In this document: positions 1 to 8,829 of the stretch, in pieces
Layout: every line of letters begins with the position of its first letter
Position numbering within the stretch: the stretch's first letter is position 1
Assembly: GCA_035342635.1 (NCBI GenBank)
Contig: DAOQXO010000009.1
Coordinates: forward strand, 1-40,368
Reading direction: 5' to 3'
DNA: 40,368 nt
Source: CADEFQ01 sp035342635
Lineage (GTDB): Bacteria > Pseudomonadota > Gammaproteobacteria > Steroidobacterales > Steroidobacteraceae
The notes under the pieces: model-generated
The model's input: only the letters and a program-made list of their open reading frames with translations
Told to the model about the DNA's origin: nothing
Database searches by the model: none
Program-made: the position numbers and the translations under genes

Positions 1-80
1 GGAAAACCAGCGCTCATCAAGTGCCGCAAAGACTCTGCCGCCCAGACTCCTAGCCGTCTCCGCGCCCGCAGGCGGCGTAC

Positions 81-1124
81 TCACGCCGACGGAGGTACCC
101 TCAGGCCTTTGGCACGCTGAGTCTCGAGCACCTCGTCGTAGAGGTCGACATTGTCCTGAACGCTCACCAGCGGACGATCGAGGTAGGCATTGAGCGGCCA
201 GGCACTCGCCTGCGCGTAGACGGGCACGTGCGCGCCCGGGATCAGCTCCGCGAGGAAATTGAAGCGCTTCATGGTGCGCTGGCGGCGCAGCGCCTCGATT
301 TCGATCGTCGCGGTGATCAGCGTTTCCCCGGCGCCATCCGCCATATGCATCACGCGACCGTCGAAGCCGATGATTTGCGAATGTCCGTGGCTCACGCCGG
401 GCGGCAAGATGGTGTCGAGGAACGGCCCGGTGTTGGCCATCGCGAGATAGCAGGTGTTTTCGTAGGCGCGGGCGCGCCGGGCGATCGTCCAGCCGCCGTC
501 ATCGGCCTGGTGAGGCCCGATGCCTTCGCTCGTCAGGTGCAGCAGGATCTCGGCGCCGCGCAGTGCCAGGCAACGCGCAACCTCCGGGAAATTGATGTCA
601 TAGCAGCCGAGCATGCCAATGCGGCCGAGTGGCGTATCGAGGACGGGGAACAGTTCCCCGGGACCGCCATGTCGCCGCGTGTACTCTTCGTAGATATCCG
701 CCGGGGTCGTCTTGCTGGTCAGCGAGTAGAGCTTGCGATAGCGCAGCACGACCCCGCCGGCCGGGCTCAGCAGGAAGGCCGTATTGAAATATCGACCGGG
801 ATAGTCGTCCGTCACCTCGTAAGCCATGCCGGCCACGTAGGCCCCGGTCTCGCGCGCCACCTCGCCGAGCCGCGCGGTCTCCGGTCCCGGAATGCGCACC
901 GATGCCGCGATCCAATCCTCGGTGGACCGGCCGAGTTCGAAGCCCTGCAGGAAGAACTCGGGGAGCACATACAGGTGGCTGCCGTACACCCGCGCGCCGC
1001 TGCGCACCAGCCCGCAAGCGCGCTCGAGGTTCTCCTCCAGCGCATCGCGGCGCAACGGGCCGTCGCCGCAGTACACCGGCCGGACCGCGGCCTGCACGAC
1101 GGTCAGGCGCCATGGCTCGATCAC
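81..1124 (-). CDS. Nitrilase-superfamily carbon-nitrogen hydrolase (intact)
   Basis: This 347-residue cytoplasmic protein belongs to the nitrilase/amidase superfamily, which hydrolyses non-peptide C-N bonds in amides, carbamoyl compounds or nitriles. The Glu-Lys-Cys triad is visible: Glu56 in LPEFF, Lys131 in RYRKLYS and Cys174 in LGCYDINFPE. A further conserved Glu lies in the GGPGELFP stretch. The start is a GTG (the start residue of MIEPWRL) behind a GGA-containing leader. The gene is the last of the leftward cluster, after the amine oxidase and cytochrome c genes, with 156 bases to the cytochrome gene. The substrate cannot be read from the sequence, but the context suggests an amide made from an amine or amino acid. 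A close-looking paralogue lies at 8830-9864. Confidence 0.88.
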   Translation of the reverse strand: MIEPWRLTVVQAAVRPVYCGDGPLRRDALEENLERACGLVRSGARVYGSHLYVLPEFFLQGFELGRSTEDWIAASVRIPGPETARLGEVARETGAYVAGMAYEVTDDYPGRYFNTAFLLSPAGGVVLRYRKLYSLTSKTTPADIYEEYTRRHGGPGELFPVLDTPLGRIGMLGCYDINFPEVARCLALRGAEILLHLTSEGIGPHQADDGGWTIARRARAYENTCYLAMANTGPFLDTILPPGVSHGHSQIIGFDGRVMHMADGAGETLITATIEIEALRRQRTMKRFNFLAELIPGAHVPVYAQASAWPLNAYLDRPLVSVQDNVDLYDEVLETQRAKGLRVPPSA

Positions 1125-1280
1125 GTCTTTTTCCGTAACCCGCCAGAGACCGGTGTCAGGCCCATATGATGAATGCTGGACTCGATCTCAGCACCGCATA
1201 AAGACTAAGAGGATTCCGCTCTACCGGGGACCTCAGTGACGTCTGTGCGGCATCGAAGGCGGGTAACATTAGCGCCTCAT

Positions 1281-1724
1281 TCAGCGCGTGCTGGACTTGA
1301 GATAAGCGATGAGCGCGCGACGATCAGCCTCTTTCACCATCCCAGGGTAAACCATGGTGGTACCCGGGACCAGCGACGCCGGGTTCTCAATCCATCGATC
1401 CAGACTCGATTCGTCCCAAGTAAGCCCCGCTTTGCGCAGAGCATCGGAGTACCGGTAACCGCCCTGAGTTGCAGCTGACCGATTAAGTAATCCATGCAGG
1501 CTGGGCCCGACCTTCTGCAGCGTGTCGCCTTCCTGACTTGCAGGGCCGTTTGCAGCGACATCGTGACAGGCAGCGCATTGCAGGTACAGGATCGAGCCTC
1601 GTTTTACGATCGCAGCGCTGGCAGCAGGCTGAACATCGTCTGCAAGAGCACTGTGCATCCAACTAATCATCAGGGTGATAGCTCCGACGAATGCCAGACG
1701 TAATGGCGAGCGACGTCCAATCAT
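1281..1724 (-). CDS. Periplasmic class I c-type cytochrome
   Basis: A 147-residue exported cytochrome c. Residues 1-28 form a signal peptide (two Arg, a hydrophobic core, then HSALA before the mature part). The haem-binding motif CAACH is at residues 50-54, and the probable axial Met is Met124 in PGTTMVYPGM. That motif is typical of the mitochondrial-like class I family. The start at 1724 is preferred because GGAGG lies nine bases upstream; a GTG at 1751 in the same frame has no good ribosome-binding site. The gene begins 33 bases after the amine oxidase stop on the same strand. The likely role is to accept electrons from that flavoenzyme and pass them to the respiratory chain. Confidence 0.88.
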   Translation of the reverse strand: MIGRRSPLRLAFVGAITLMISWMHSALADDVQPAASAAIVKRGSILYLQCAACHDVAANGPASQEGDTLQKVGPSLHGLLNRSAATQGGYRYSDALRKAGLTWDESSLDRWIENPASLVPGTTMVYPGMVKEADRRALIAYLKSSTR

Positions 1725-1757
1725 GACCAATTGCCTCCGACTTGAATTCACTCAGAG

Positions 1758-3209
1758 TCAGTCAAGAAGAATTTCGAGTGCCGCGCGTTCGCCGGACTCC
1801 AACGCGCCTTCCATTCCTCGCTGTGTTACAGCGGTGTGCTCCCCGGCGAATTTGATGCGGCCCACTTGCTGCCGCACACATTCTCCATACTTCTGAACTT
1901 GGCCCATCTTCCAGTAGACCCAGTCTCCCGCGCCAAAAGGATCTCGTGTGCATGACTGCAACGCTATAGGCGTCAGGTGGCCGCGCAATGACGGCCGAAT
2001 CTTCTCCGCAACGGCAGTCACATACTCAAAACACTGCGCGTCCGTGAGGAAGTTAAACGCCCTAGCCTGCGGTCCATTGATGTACGCCTGCATGACGCTG
2101 AATTCGCCATTCGGGCCACGGTCCATCGCCTCGAACTGATCGATGGCCGTATCAGTCCACATGTTGGAGGGCAAACCGTCCTTCTCCCAGTACGGCTCGC
2201 GCACCCCCATGAATACTCGTATGGAAGGACCGTTCTCGATCTCTTGCACAGCGTAGGACAGCGGCGATGGCAACGCCGGAGAGAACCTCACGTTGCGCAG
2301 CAACGCCGGCGGCAGTGTCATGAGCGCAAAGCGCGCTGTATAGGAGGAGCCATCGGTGCAGTATATTTTGACACCCTTGTCGCCGTTCTGGACGGCGACC
2401 ACAACCTTGCCAAGTTCAATTGCATCGTCGCCCAGCGCCGCTGCCATCGCCTGCGGCACTCGCGCGTTTCCACCTTCGACCTCGAACACCTTGACGGTGC
2501 CCTGAACAGCGGCTGCTCGCTGATTGAAGTGCTCCCGGCGCATCTCCCACAGGGCGGAGGTAATGTCGAAGGAATCAGTATGGACCCAGACGCCCGTGAG
2601 ATCGATGGTCGCCTGATTGTGGCCCAGAGACCGCAAATATTCCGGCCCCGACATGTTGTCCCACTTCGCGAATTTCGGCAGCAACCATGCATCCGCTGGC
2701 TCGTTCCGAAGTGGCGAATCGCGGAACATCCGCCCGAGAAGCTGATGAGGCAGAATCGCACGATCCCCGCCGGAAAGTGGATTCACATCGCTCGTTGGCC
2801 AGTCCTCGCTGAGCACCCATTTACCTCTAATGCGATACATCCAAGGCTTCTGGGACAGCGGCCCACCTACCGCCGGCTTCGGCTTGAGGTTGAATCGTTT
2901 CATCAGTGCGACCATGCGGGCATAGTTGGCGCCAATGTACTGGCCCGCAGCCTCGGGGTGCCCAGCGACATCGACCAGGGTCTTGACTCGCCCACCAACC
3001 CGGTCACGACCCTCCAGCACCCGCACGGACAGCCCTTGCTCCTGGAGCAACAGTGCGGCATTGAGTCCCGACAGGCCGGCACCCACTACAATCACGTCCA
3101 ATGGCCGGCTTTCGCCTGCGTAGAGGGGTCGCGACGATACCGTTCCCGCAGCCCCTATGGCCGCGCTGCCCATTAGGCCGAGAACTGTGCGTCGATCGAT
3201 GGTCGTCAT
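1758..3209 (-). CDS. Tat-exported flavin-containing amine oxidase/dehydrogenase
   Basis: A 483-residue FAD enzyme of the monoamine/L-amino-acid oxidase family. Residues 1-31 carry a twin-arginine signal (DRRTVLGLMG followed by a hydrophobic stretch). The dinucleotide-binding motif GAGLSG is at residues 43-48, followed by the family's GRDRVGGR. The C-terminal FAD motif FAGEHTAV...GMEGALESG is intact. The start at 3209 follows GGAG at a good distance; an in-frame ATG at 3308 would add a non-signal-like N-terminus. Family members oxidise primary or secondary amines or amino acids to imines. The adjacent cytochrome c gene suggests electrons go to cytochrome c rather than oxygen, as known for the related nicotine-degrading enzyme NicA2 with CycN. 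The substrate is unknown. Confidence 0.85.
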   Translation of the reverse strand: MTTIDRRTVLGLMGSAAIGAAGTVSSRPLYAGESRPLDVIVVGAGLSGLNAALLLQEQGLSVRVLEGRDRVGGRVKTLVDVAGHPEAAGQYIGANYARMVALMKRFNLKPKPAVGGPLSQKPWMYRIRGKWVLSEDWPTSDVNPLSGGDRAILPHQLLGRMFRDSPLRNEPADAWLLPKFAKWDNMSGPEYLRSLGHNQATIDLTGVWVHTDSFDITSALWEMRREHFNQRAAAVQGTVKVFEVEGGNARVPQAMAAALGDDAIELGKVVVAVQNGDKGVKIYCTDGSSYTARFALMTLPPALLRNVRFSPALPSPLSYAVQEIENGPSIRVFMGVREPYWEKDGLPSNMWTDTAIDQFEAMDRGPNGEFSVMQAYINGPQARAFNFLTDAQCFEYVTAVAEKIRPSLRGHLTPIALQSCTRDPFGAGDWVYWKMGQVQKYGECVRQQVGRIKFAGEHTAVTQRGMEGALESGERAALEILLD

Positions 3210-3256
3210 TGTGGCCGCTCCAGGATTGAAAGGTCGGTGTGCGGACTTCGCCGTTC

Positions 3257-5632
3257 TCACAGCCGATGGCGAACAGACAGCATCCACATGCGTGGCGGAT
3301 ACATCCACGTGGACGCAAAGCCCAGGCTGCGCCCGAAGTCGAAGGCGCCACTAATCACTTCGGAATCCGTAAGGTTCGAACCATTTAATGTCACAAGCGT
3401 CCTGCCTGATGGACTCTCCCACCGCAGTTGAGCGTTAAGAAACTCGTAGTTAGTCGTCGCGATGCCTGGGGTAGTGCATACGTTGTTGAAGTATTCGTCA
3501 CGCTCATTGAAATCGGCGCCCACTGAGAAAACACCGCGGCTCCCGGTATCGTATGAGTAGTTCGCTCCGATTCGGTACTGCCAATCTGGCATTACCTTCA
3601 AGGGCATGGCGAGATACTCCGGAATGGTATCGATGCCGTACACTGCGCAGCTGGAAAGAGCCGCGTCCCACGCTGTGTACTTGGCGTCTAGCAAGCCAAT
3701 GTTGGCAGTAAGCTCCAGGCCCCGTACCGGAACTCCGGCCAGCTCAAACTCGAGTCCATTTACACGGACATCGCCGGAATTGATCCGGCCGTAACCACCT
3801 TCAGGAGTGGTCAGGCTCGCCTGCAATCCACGATACTCATTGCGGAATGCCGCCACGTTCGTACGAAGACGGCGATCGAACCAATCCGCTTTCAAACCCG
3901 CTTCGTAGCTCCAGTTGGTCTCCATGTCGCCGATCAGGCGATACAGATTACGAAGCGCAGCGACATCACGCCCATTGGTTGTCCCTCCCTTGAATCCCTT
4001 CGCCGCAGAAACGTATGTCATGGCTGAATCATTAAGCTTGAAGTCGATCACGAACCGTGGTGTCCAGGCGGTCCAGGTCTTGTCAAATGCACTCTTGTTG
4101 ATGAAATCGCTGTATCCAAGCGCAAGGTCGGCCGCCGTGCAGGGGACGGCTCTAATCTGCACAGCAGGCGTCACGGTCTGATTCAGACAGGCGACGTGCG
4201 CCGTGCCATCCGGCCGCATTACATCATTGCTAAAGTCCTTAGTCTCGCTCGTGTATCGCAACCCGGTCGTAAACGATAGCCGATCAGTAAGCTCCAGAGT
4301 ACCGGTCACGAAAGCCGCGTATGAATCAGTCGTCATGGACTCGCGGGCAATATTCGTGAGGTCGATCCGACCTGCAGATGCGACGGGCAGGCCGTATAGC
4401 GCTGGTAGGCCGAGCACGCTGATGCTGTCCTGATCATTGTGTTCACGAAAGGTGTAGATTCCTGCGACATAGGACAAGCGAGAGTCCATCAGCTTGCCCA
4501 GCGCCTGTAGTTCCAAGCTTGATTGATACTGCTCCTGATCCTGGTACACGTGGTACAGGGATGCTCGTGATGGCAGCGGCTGATAGGTATCTCCATCGGC
4601 ATCCAGATACAGCTCGTTCTCGAGTACGCGATGAGAGGCGATTGCCTTTAGCGTGAGATCCTCATTTACGTCGAACTCGAGCGTCGTCGACACTCCCCAA
4701 TGGTCGAGATCGTTCACCGGCTGCTCTATGTCCGAGTTCGTTACAGAAAAGTCGCCAGTCTTGGCTTCAGGGCCAGGAACCGGATCGCCAATCGACGTGT
4801 CAAGTACGAGTGGCACGGCGTAGCCCGGCGTCGAACGTTCGCGTACGTAGTCCGCCACGACGAGCGCGCGGAATCTTTCCGTGGGCTCCATCAGTAGCGA
4901 TAGACGCGCCCCCTTGACGTCCTGATCGTTCACATCCCGGCCAGTGGCCAGATTCTTTGTCCAACCGTCACGCTCACGCACCAGCACCGCCCCCTGGAGG
5001 GCCGCCGTCGCGCCGATTGGAATGCTGCCGGAGGCGCGCAGACTCGTGCTATTGAAGCGACCAAAGGCTACTTCCACCTGGCCCTGATGCTCTCCGATGA
5101 CTGGCCTCTTCGATACCAGTTTTACAGCGCCAGCCGAGGAGTTGCGCCCGTACAATGTGCCTTGGGGGCCCCGAAGCACCTCGAGTCGCTCAATGTCAAA
5201 CAGGTCAAATATTGCGCCTGTCTGGCGCGCGATATAGATATCGTCGATGTACATGCCAACCGGCGGGTCCGCTGTGAAAAAGGATTCTGCTTCGCCAATG
5301 CCACGCATGAAGATTTTCGCTGCACTGCTCGTACCAGTGTTCGGCGCAATGTAGAAATTGGGAACGACTTCCCCGAGTTGGGCGACGCTCCGAATTTGCT
5401 GCCGTTCGAGCATCCCTTCGGATAATGCGGTAATCGCCATCGGCACGGATTGCTCGGCCTCTGAGCGGCGCTCCGCGGTGACCGTGACTTCTTCGAGCGC
5501 CGCGAGTACTCCATCGGGTTGCTGTTGGCTCGCCTCTCCCTGGGCAAGCGGGGAGGCAGTTGCCTGATTCAGGCCGTACCCGACCAAGGCAATCACAGCA
5601 ATGGACACGGTGCGCACGCAGGTAAGCCTCAT
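3257..5632 (-). CDS. TonB-dependent outer-membrane receptor
   Basis: A 791-residue receptor: signal peptide (residues 1-26, ending NQATA), TonB box near residues 47-54 (EEVTVTAE), plug domain, then a beta-barrel to the C-terminus. The plug motifs are typical: MAITALSEGMLE, FMRGIG, DDIYIARQTGA and LRGPQGTLYGRNSSAGAV. It probably imports the substrate of this cluster into the periplasm using TonB energy. The start at 5632 has AAGGAG ten bases upstream. An alternative ATG at 5710 also has a strong GGGGAG but would add 26 residues before the signal peptide. It is followed by the amine oxidase gene 47 bases downstream, so the two are probably co-transcribed. Confidence 0.9.
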   Translation of the reverse strand: MRLTCVRTVSIAVIALVGYGLNQATASPLAQGEASQQQPDGVLAALEEVTVTAERRSEAEQSVPMAITALSEGMLERQQIRSVAQLGEVVPNFYIAPNTGTSSAAKIFMRGIGEAESFFTADPPVGMYIDDIYIARQTGAIFDLFDIERLEVLRGPQGTLYGRNSSAGAVKLVSKRPVIGEHQGQVEVAFGRFNSTSLRASGSIPIGATAALQGAVLVRERDGWTKNLATGRDVNDQDVKGARLSLLMEPTERFRALVVADYVRERSTPGYAVPLVLDTSIGDPVPGPEAKTGDFSVTNSDIEQPVNDLDHWGVSTTLEFDVNEDLTLKAIASHRVLENELYLDADGDTYQPLPSRASLYHVYQDQEQYQSSLELQALGKLMDSRLSYVAGIYTFREHNDQDSISVLGLPALYGLPVASAGRIDLTNIARESMTTDSYAAFVTGTLELTDRLSFTTGLRYTSETKDFSNDVMRPDGTAHVACLNQTVTPAVQIRAVPCTAADLALGYSDFINKSAFDKTWTAWTPRFVIDFKLNDSAMTYVSAAKGFKGGTTNGRDVAALRNLYRLIGDMETNWSYEAGLKADWFDRRLRTNVAAFRNEYRGLQASLTTPEGGYGRINSGDVRVNGLEFELAGVPVRGLELTANIGLLDAKYTAWDAALSSCAVYGIDTIPEYLAMPLKVMPDWQYRIGANYSYDTGSRGVFSVGADFNERDEYFNNVCTTPGIATTNYEFLNAQLRWESPSGRTLVTLNGSNLTDSEVISGAFDFGRSLGFASTWMYPPRMWMLSVRHRL

Positions 5633-5793
5633 TGAGAAGTCACTCCTTAAACTTGATACCGGTTGCCAACTGTACGCTCGAGCGCACCCGACAAACTTGA
5701 CATTGCTCATGCCTACTCCCCTGTTCCGCACACCCACAGCCGGCTGGTGAACGACGACGGATACCCAAGTATCGCGGTCGCGCGAATTTCTGG

Positions 5794-7503
5794 TCAGGCG
5801 CCGCCGAAATGCCGCGCCCGCGTGTTCTCGACGTCGCTGTAGAGCAGCGTCAGTTCGCGCTGCTCCAGCGGTGTCTCGTTGACCTGGACGTCGAGCATGG
5901 AGGGCCGCGGGCTGGCGAGCGCCCGCGCCAGCGCTGCCGGCAGCGAGTCGCCGTCGCTCACGACCTCGCCGACGAATCCCATGGCCTGGCCGATGGCGGC
6001 GTAATTGATGTCGCCGAGATCGGCGTTGAGCGTGCGGCCGATTACGGGCGGCTGCATCAGCAATTCGTTGCCCCACGAGCGGTTGTTGGCCACGATGATC
6101 GACAGCCGCAGCTTCTCGGTCACCGCGGTGGCCAACTCGCTGGGATAGAAGCCGAACGACCCGTCGCCGGTAACCAGTACAACGCGGCGCGGTGACCGAC
6201 TCTGCGCTGCGGCCTCGTCCTGCTCGGCAATCGACGCGCCGATCGCCATCGGAGTTCCCATGCCCATCGAGCCAAGCGGATAGGTATCCATGTACGATCC
6301 GGGCCCGTCGAAGCGCAGCACGCCGAGCATCCGGGTCAGGATGACTGCGCCGTCATTGACCAGCAGCGTGTCAGGGCCAAGATGCTCGCGTAGCAGCGTA
6401 CCAATCCGGTATGGATTGACGTTCGCCGCAGGAATCGCCGCCTTCTCCAAGAACACACGCAGCCGCCCCTGCAATGCCTCGCTGAGCCAGGCTGGGTCGC
6501 GGGTCGGCGCAGCGTTCGATTCCAACGCAGCGTGCAACTGCTCGATCGACAACCTGACATCGGCCAACAGTGGTACGTCCACGGGTCGGTTGCGCGAGAG
6601 TTCCTCGGCGCTCAGATCGATCTGCACCATCGGCACGTGCCGTTGGAAGCGTGGCGCGAGCCCGTAGCCGAAGCGGCGCGACAGGCGTGCGCCTGCCCAT
6701 ATGACGAGATCGGCCTGGTCGGCAGCGGTCTGCGCCACCGGCCAGGGCCACCCGAGCCGGTTGTCCTCTGGCACCAGGCCGCGCCCCATCGCGTTCATGA
6801 GCACCGGCACGCCAAAGCGCTCCGAAAACTTCCGCAGTGAACTGCCGGCACCCGACCAGTAGGCGCCGCTGCCGGCGATGATCACGGGTCGTTCGGAGCG
6901 ATCGATCAGGCTGACAATCTCGGCGAGCGCAGCCGGATCCGGTGCTGGCCGAACAACGGCGCGCGGCGGCCGGCCTGCAGCTACGCCCGGCAGCACCTCC
7001 TGCGTGAGCAGATCCTTGGGGTAGGCCACGACACAGGGGCCGGGCCGCCCGGCCAAGGCCTTGCGGCATGCGATCTCCACATACTCGGACAAACGCTGGG
7101 CCGAGTGGCAGGTGCGTGCCCACTTCGTCACCGGCCTCAACAGCGCGAGTGCATCGTGATCGACCGGCAGTTCCGGCTCGATCCAGCTATGTGGCTCCCT
7201 GCCGACCAGCACGACGACGGGTGAGCAGGCCTCGAATGCCGATTGCACGCCGGTGACGGCATTCGCCATGCCCTGGTCGGCGTTGATGATCGCCACGCCA
7301 ATGTTGCGTCGCACGCGGGCATAGCCGTCCGCGGCGCCGACCGTTGCAGTTTCGTGCCGCGTCTGCACGATGCGCATGCCGTGACGATCGAGTTCGTCGA
7401 TCAGCACCGACTGCGAGGCGCCCGCCAGTGCAAACGCACTGCGCACACCGTACTCTTCGAGTACGATCCGTACGGCACTTGCGGCGTTATGACCTTGCAG
7501 CAT
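5794..7503 (-). CDS. ThDP-dependent enzyme, acetolactate synthase/2-oxoacid decarboxylase-like
   Basis: A 569-residue thiamine-diphosphate enzyme with the three-domain layout of acetolactate synthase-like proteins. The activating Glu51 is in RHETATVGAADGYA, the central domain spans roughly 190-330, and the ThDP/Mg motif runs from GDG at 446-448 to NN at 473-474. The start at 7503 has GGAG eight bases upstream. The frame continues open upstream, but that part overlaps the divergent LysR gene and is spurious. No regulatory subunit is adjacent, which argues against a biosynthetic acetolactate synthase. Next to an amine/amino-acid oxidase, a 2-oxoacid decarboxylase or carboligase (compare the 2-ketoarginine decarboxylase AruI) is plausible. 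The gene heads the leftward cluster. Confidence 0.82.
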   Translation of the reverse strand: MLQGHNAASAVRIVLEEYGVRSAFALAGASQSVLIDELDRHGMRIVQTRHETATVGAADGYARVRRNIGVAIINADQGMANAVTGVQSAFEACSPVVVLVGREPHSWIEPELPVDHDALALLRPVTKWARTCHSAQRLSEYVEIACRKALAGRPGPCVVAYPKDLLTQEVLPGVAAGRPPRAVVRPAPDPAALAEIVSLIDRSERPVIIAGSGAYWSGAGSSLRKFSERFGVPVLMNAMGRGLVPEDNRLGWPWPVAQTAADQADLVIWAGARLSRRFGYGLAPRFQRHVPMVQIDLSAEELSRNRPVDVPLLADVRLSIEQLHAALESNAAPTRDPAWLSEALQGRLRVFLEKAAIPAANVNPYRIGTLLREHLGPDTLLVNDGAVILTRMLGVLRFDGPGSYMDTYPLGSMGMGTPMAIGASIAEQDEAAAQSRSPRRVVLVTGDGSFGFYPSELATAVTEKLRLSIIVANNRSWGNELLMQPPVIGRTLNADLGDINYAAIGQAMGFVGEVVSDGDSLPAALARALASPRPSMLDVQVNETPLEQRELTLLYSDVENTRARHFGGA

Positions 7504-7530
7504 CTTCCAGGCTCCGGCGCGTTGCGTCGC

Positions 7531-7609
7531 GTGGCCCGAGGCCACGAATGGCAGTGTTACGCCTTTGACCACCTGTTCGCACTCAGAATGCCCTTGGCCC
7601 CCGCCAAGG
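7531..7609. promoter_or_regulatory. Divergent promoter region with two inverted repeats (LysR operator candidates)
   Basis: Between the ThDP enzyme start and the LysR start are two perfect short inverted repeats. One is GTGGCC-CGA-GGCCAC at 7531-7545, near the leftward gene. The other is CCTTGGC-CCCC-GCCAAGG at 7592-7609, near the LysR gene. LysR regulators usually bind such dyads between divergent genes. A TTGACC hexamer at 7565-7570 may be a -35 element for the rightward transcript. Operator assignment is inference. Confidence 0.4.
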
Positions 7610-7649
7610 AGTTCTTGTCCGAGCCCGCGCCCATGCTGGAACTGCTGAC

Positions 7650-8693
7650 GTGAAGCGTAGAGCGGAACCGACCAGGCCGAACGACACGGCAGAAGGCGAT
7701 CCCGCCGACCCCACGGGACTGCCGAGGCGCGGTGCACCAGGTGTCGTTCCCGCGGATCGTCTCGACCTGAAGCTGCTGTCGCGATTCCTTGCCGTGGTCG
7801 AACACGGGTCCTTCGCCAAGGCGGCGCGCGCGGTCAACCTGACGCAGCAGGCCGTGGCCTACTCGATCGCGTCGCTCGAGGAAACCCTCGGTGTTTCATT
7901 GTTCGAGCGGGACCAGCTCGGCGCCATTCCGACCGAACATGGGCGTCGGTTGACGCACCACGCCCGCGCGCTGCTGACGGAGGCGATGCGGACCACGGCG
8001 AGCCTGTACGCACTGCAGTCGGCCACCGCGGGGTCCGTGCGCGTCGGAGTCAGCGAGTTGTTGAGCGCGCAGATCGTGCCGGTGGCGCTGGCGCGCCTGC
8101 TTGCGAGGTTCCCCGATATCGATGTGACGGTGCGCGAAGGCACCAGCTCGCGAATCTTTGATCTGCTGCAGAGGGGCGAGGTCGATTTCATGGTCGGTGC
8201 GCCGCCGGTGTCGATCCCGCTGCGCGACAACGTCGAACAGGAGCTGCTGTTCGAGGATTTCGACCAAGTCGCGATGCGGACCGGCCACCCGATCGCGAGC
8301 CTGAGCGCGCCGACGCTGGCCGATCTGCAGGCCCTGACGTGGATCGTGCCCCAGTCCCGCGAGGAGGATTACCAGTTTCTCTGCGAGTCGTTCCTCGTCG
8401 CCGGGCTCGAAGCTCCGCGGCACGTGATCCACAGCGACGGGCTCGCGTTCGGCATCAATCTGCTGCTGCTCACGGACTACGTCAGCCTGACATCGCTGTG
8501 GCTCTCGCCGCAGATCATGAACGCGAAGTCGGGCGGACTATTCCGTACCTACAGGGTGCGTGGACTCGATCGCAAGCGACGCGCGTTCATCCGCTTCATG
8601 CGCAGCGCGACGCTCTCACCCGCCGCGCAGTCGTTGATCGAGGAGATCCGCACGGCGGCCTGCAAACTGCGTAGCGGCGACCGGGGCGACTGA
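7650..8693 (+). CDS. LysR-family transcriptional regulator
   Basis: A 347-residue LysR regulator. An unusual Pro/Arg/Asp-rich extension of about 37 residues precedes the winged helix-turn-helix (residues 38-97; FAKAARAVNLTQQAVAYSIASLEE, then LGVSLFERDQ). The periplasmic-binding-like effector domain starts near residue 125. The start is a GTG that overlaps the stop of a six-codon ATG frame at 7633-7653, so translation may be coupled. It sits divergently from the ThDP enzyme gene and heads the rightward genes, the typical place for the regulator of both arms. The effector is probably a pathway substrate or intermediate. Confidence 0.88.
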   Translation: MKRRAEPTRPNDTAEGDPADPTGLPRRGAPGVVPADRLDLKLLSRFLAVVEHGSFAKAARAVNLTQQAVAYSIASLEETLGVSLFERDQLGAIPTEHGRRLTHHARALLTEAMRTTASLYALQSATAGSVRVGVSELLSAQIVPVALARLLARFPDIDVTVREGTSSRIFDLLQRGEVDFMVGAPPVSIPLRDNVEQELLFEDFDQVAMRTGHPIASLSAPTLADLQALTWIVPQSREEDYQFLCESFLVAGLEAPRHVIHSDGLAFGINLLLLTDYVSLTSLWLSPQIMNAKSGGLFRTYRVRGLDRKRRAFIRFMRSATLSPAAQSLIEEIRTAACKLRSGDRGD

Positions 8694-8829
8694 GGCGCGC
8701 GCCGCCGCACCCGACCCCTGCCGCAAGAGTTCTCTGTGGACCGGCAAGAATACTTTGATGCTTGCCATGCCCGCGGGCATCTATGATGACCAAGGCGGGG
8801 CGCGTGTAGCGATCCCGAGGCATCCCGAC

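Larger units (their letters stand above)
1240..5700. other. Lower-GC segment inside the catabolic cluster
   Basis: The stretch carrying the cytochrome c, amine oxidase and TonB receptor genes is visibly less GC-rich than its neighbours. Counting by eye, bases 4021-4080 have 32 G/C of 60 and 4441-4500 have 31 of 60. In the flanking ThDP enzyme gene, 6001-6060 has 37 of 60, and in the housekeeping part 22501-22560 has 46 of 60. Boundaries are approximate. This fits horizontal acquisition of these three genes from a lower-GC donor. No integrase, transposase or direct repeat was seen at the edges. Confidence 0.55.

Noticed and set aside
5633..6076. N-terminal extension of the first TonB receptor frame
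   Set aside because: It overlaps the end of the ThDP enzyme gene, is Arg-rich without family similarity, and lies upstream of a clear signal peptide with its own ribosome site at 5632 (or 5710).
7504..7737. 78-residue upstream extension of the ThDP enzyme frame
   Set aside because: It runs through the divergent promoter region and the LysR start. The family N-terminus begins at 7503 with a good GGAG site.
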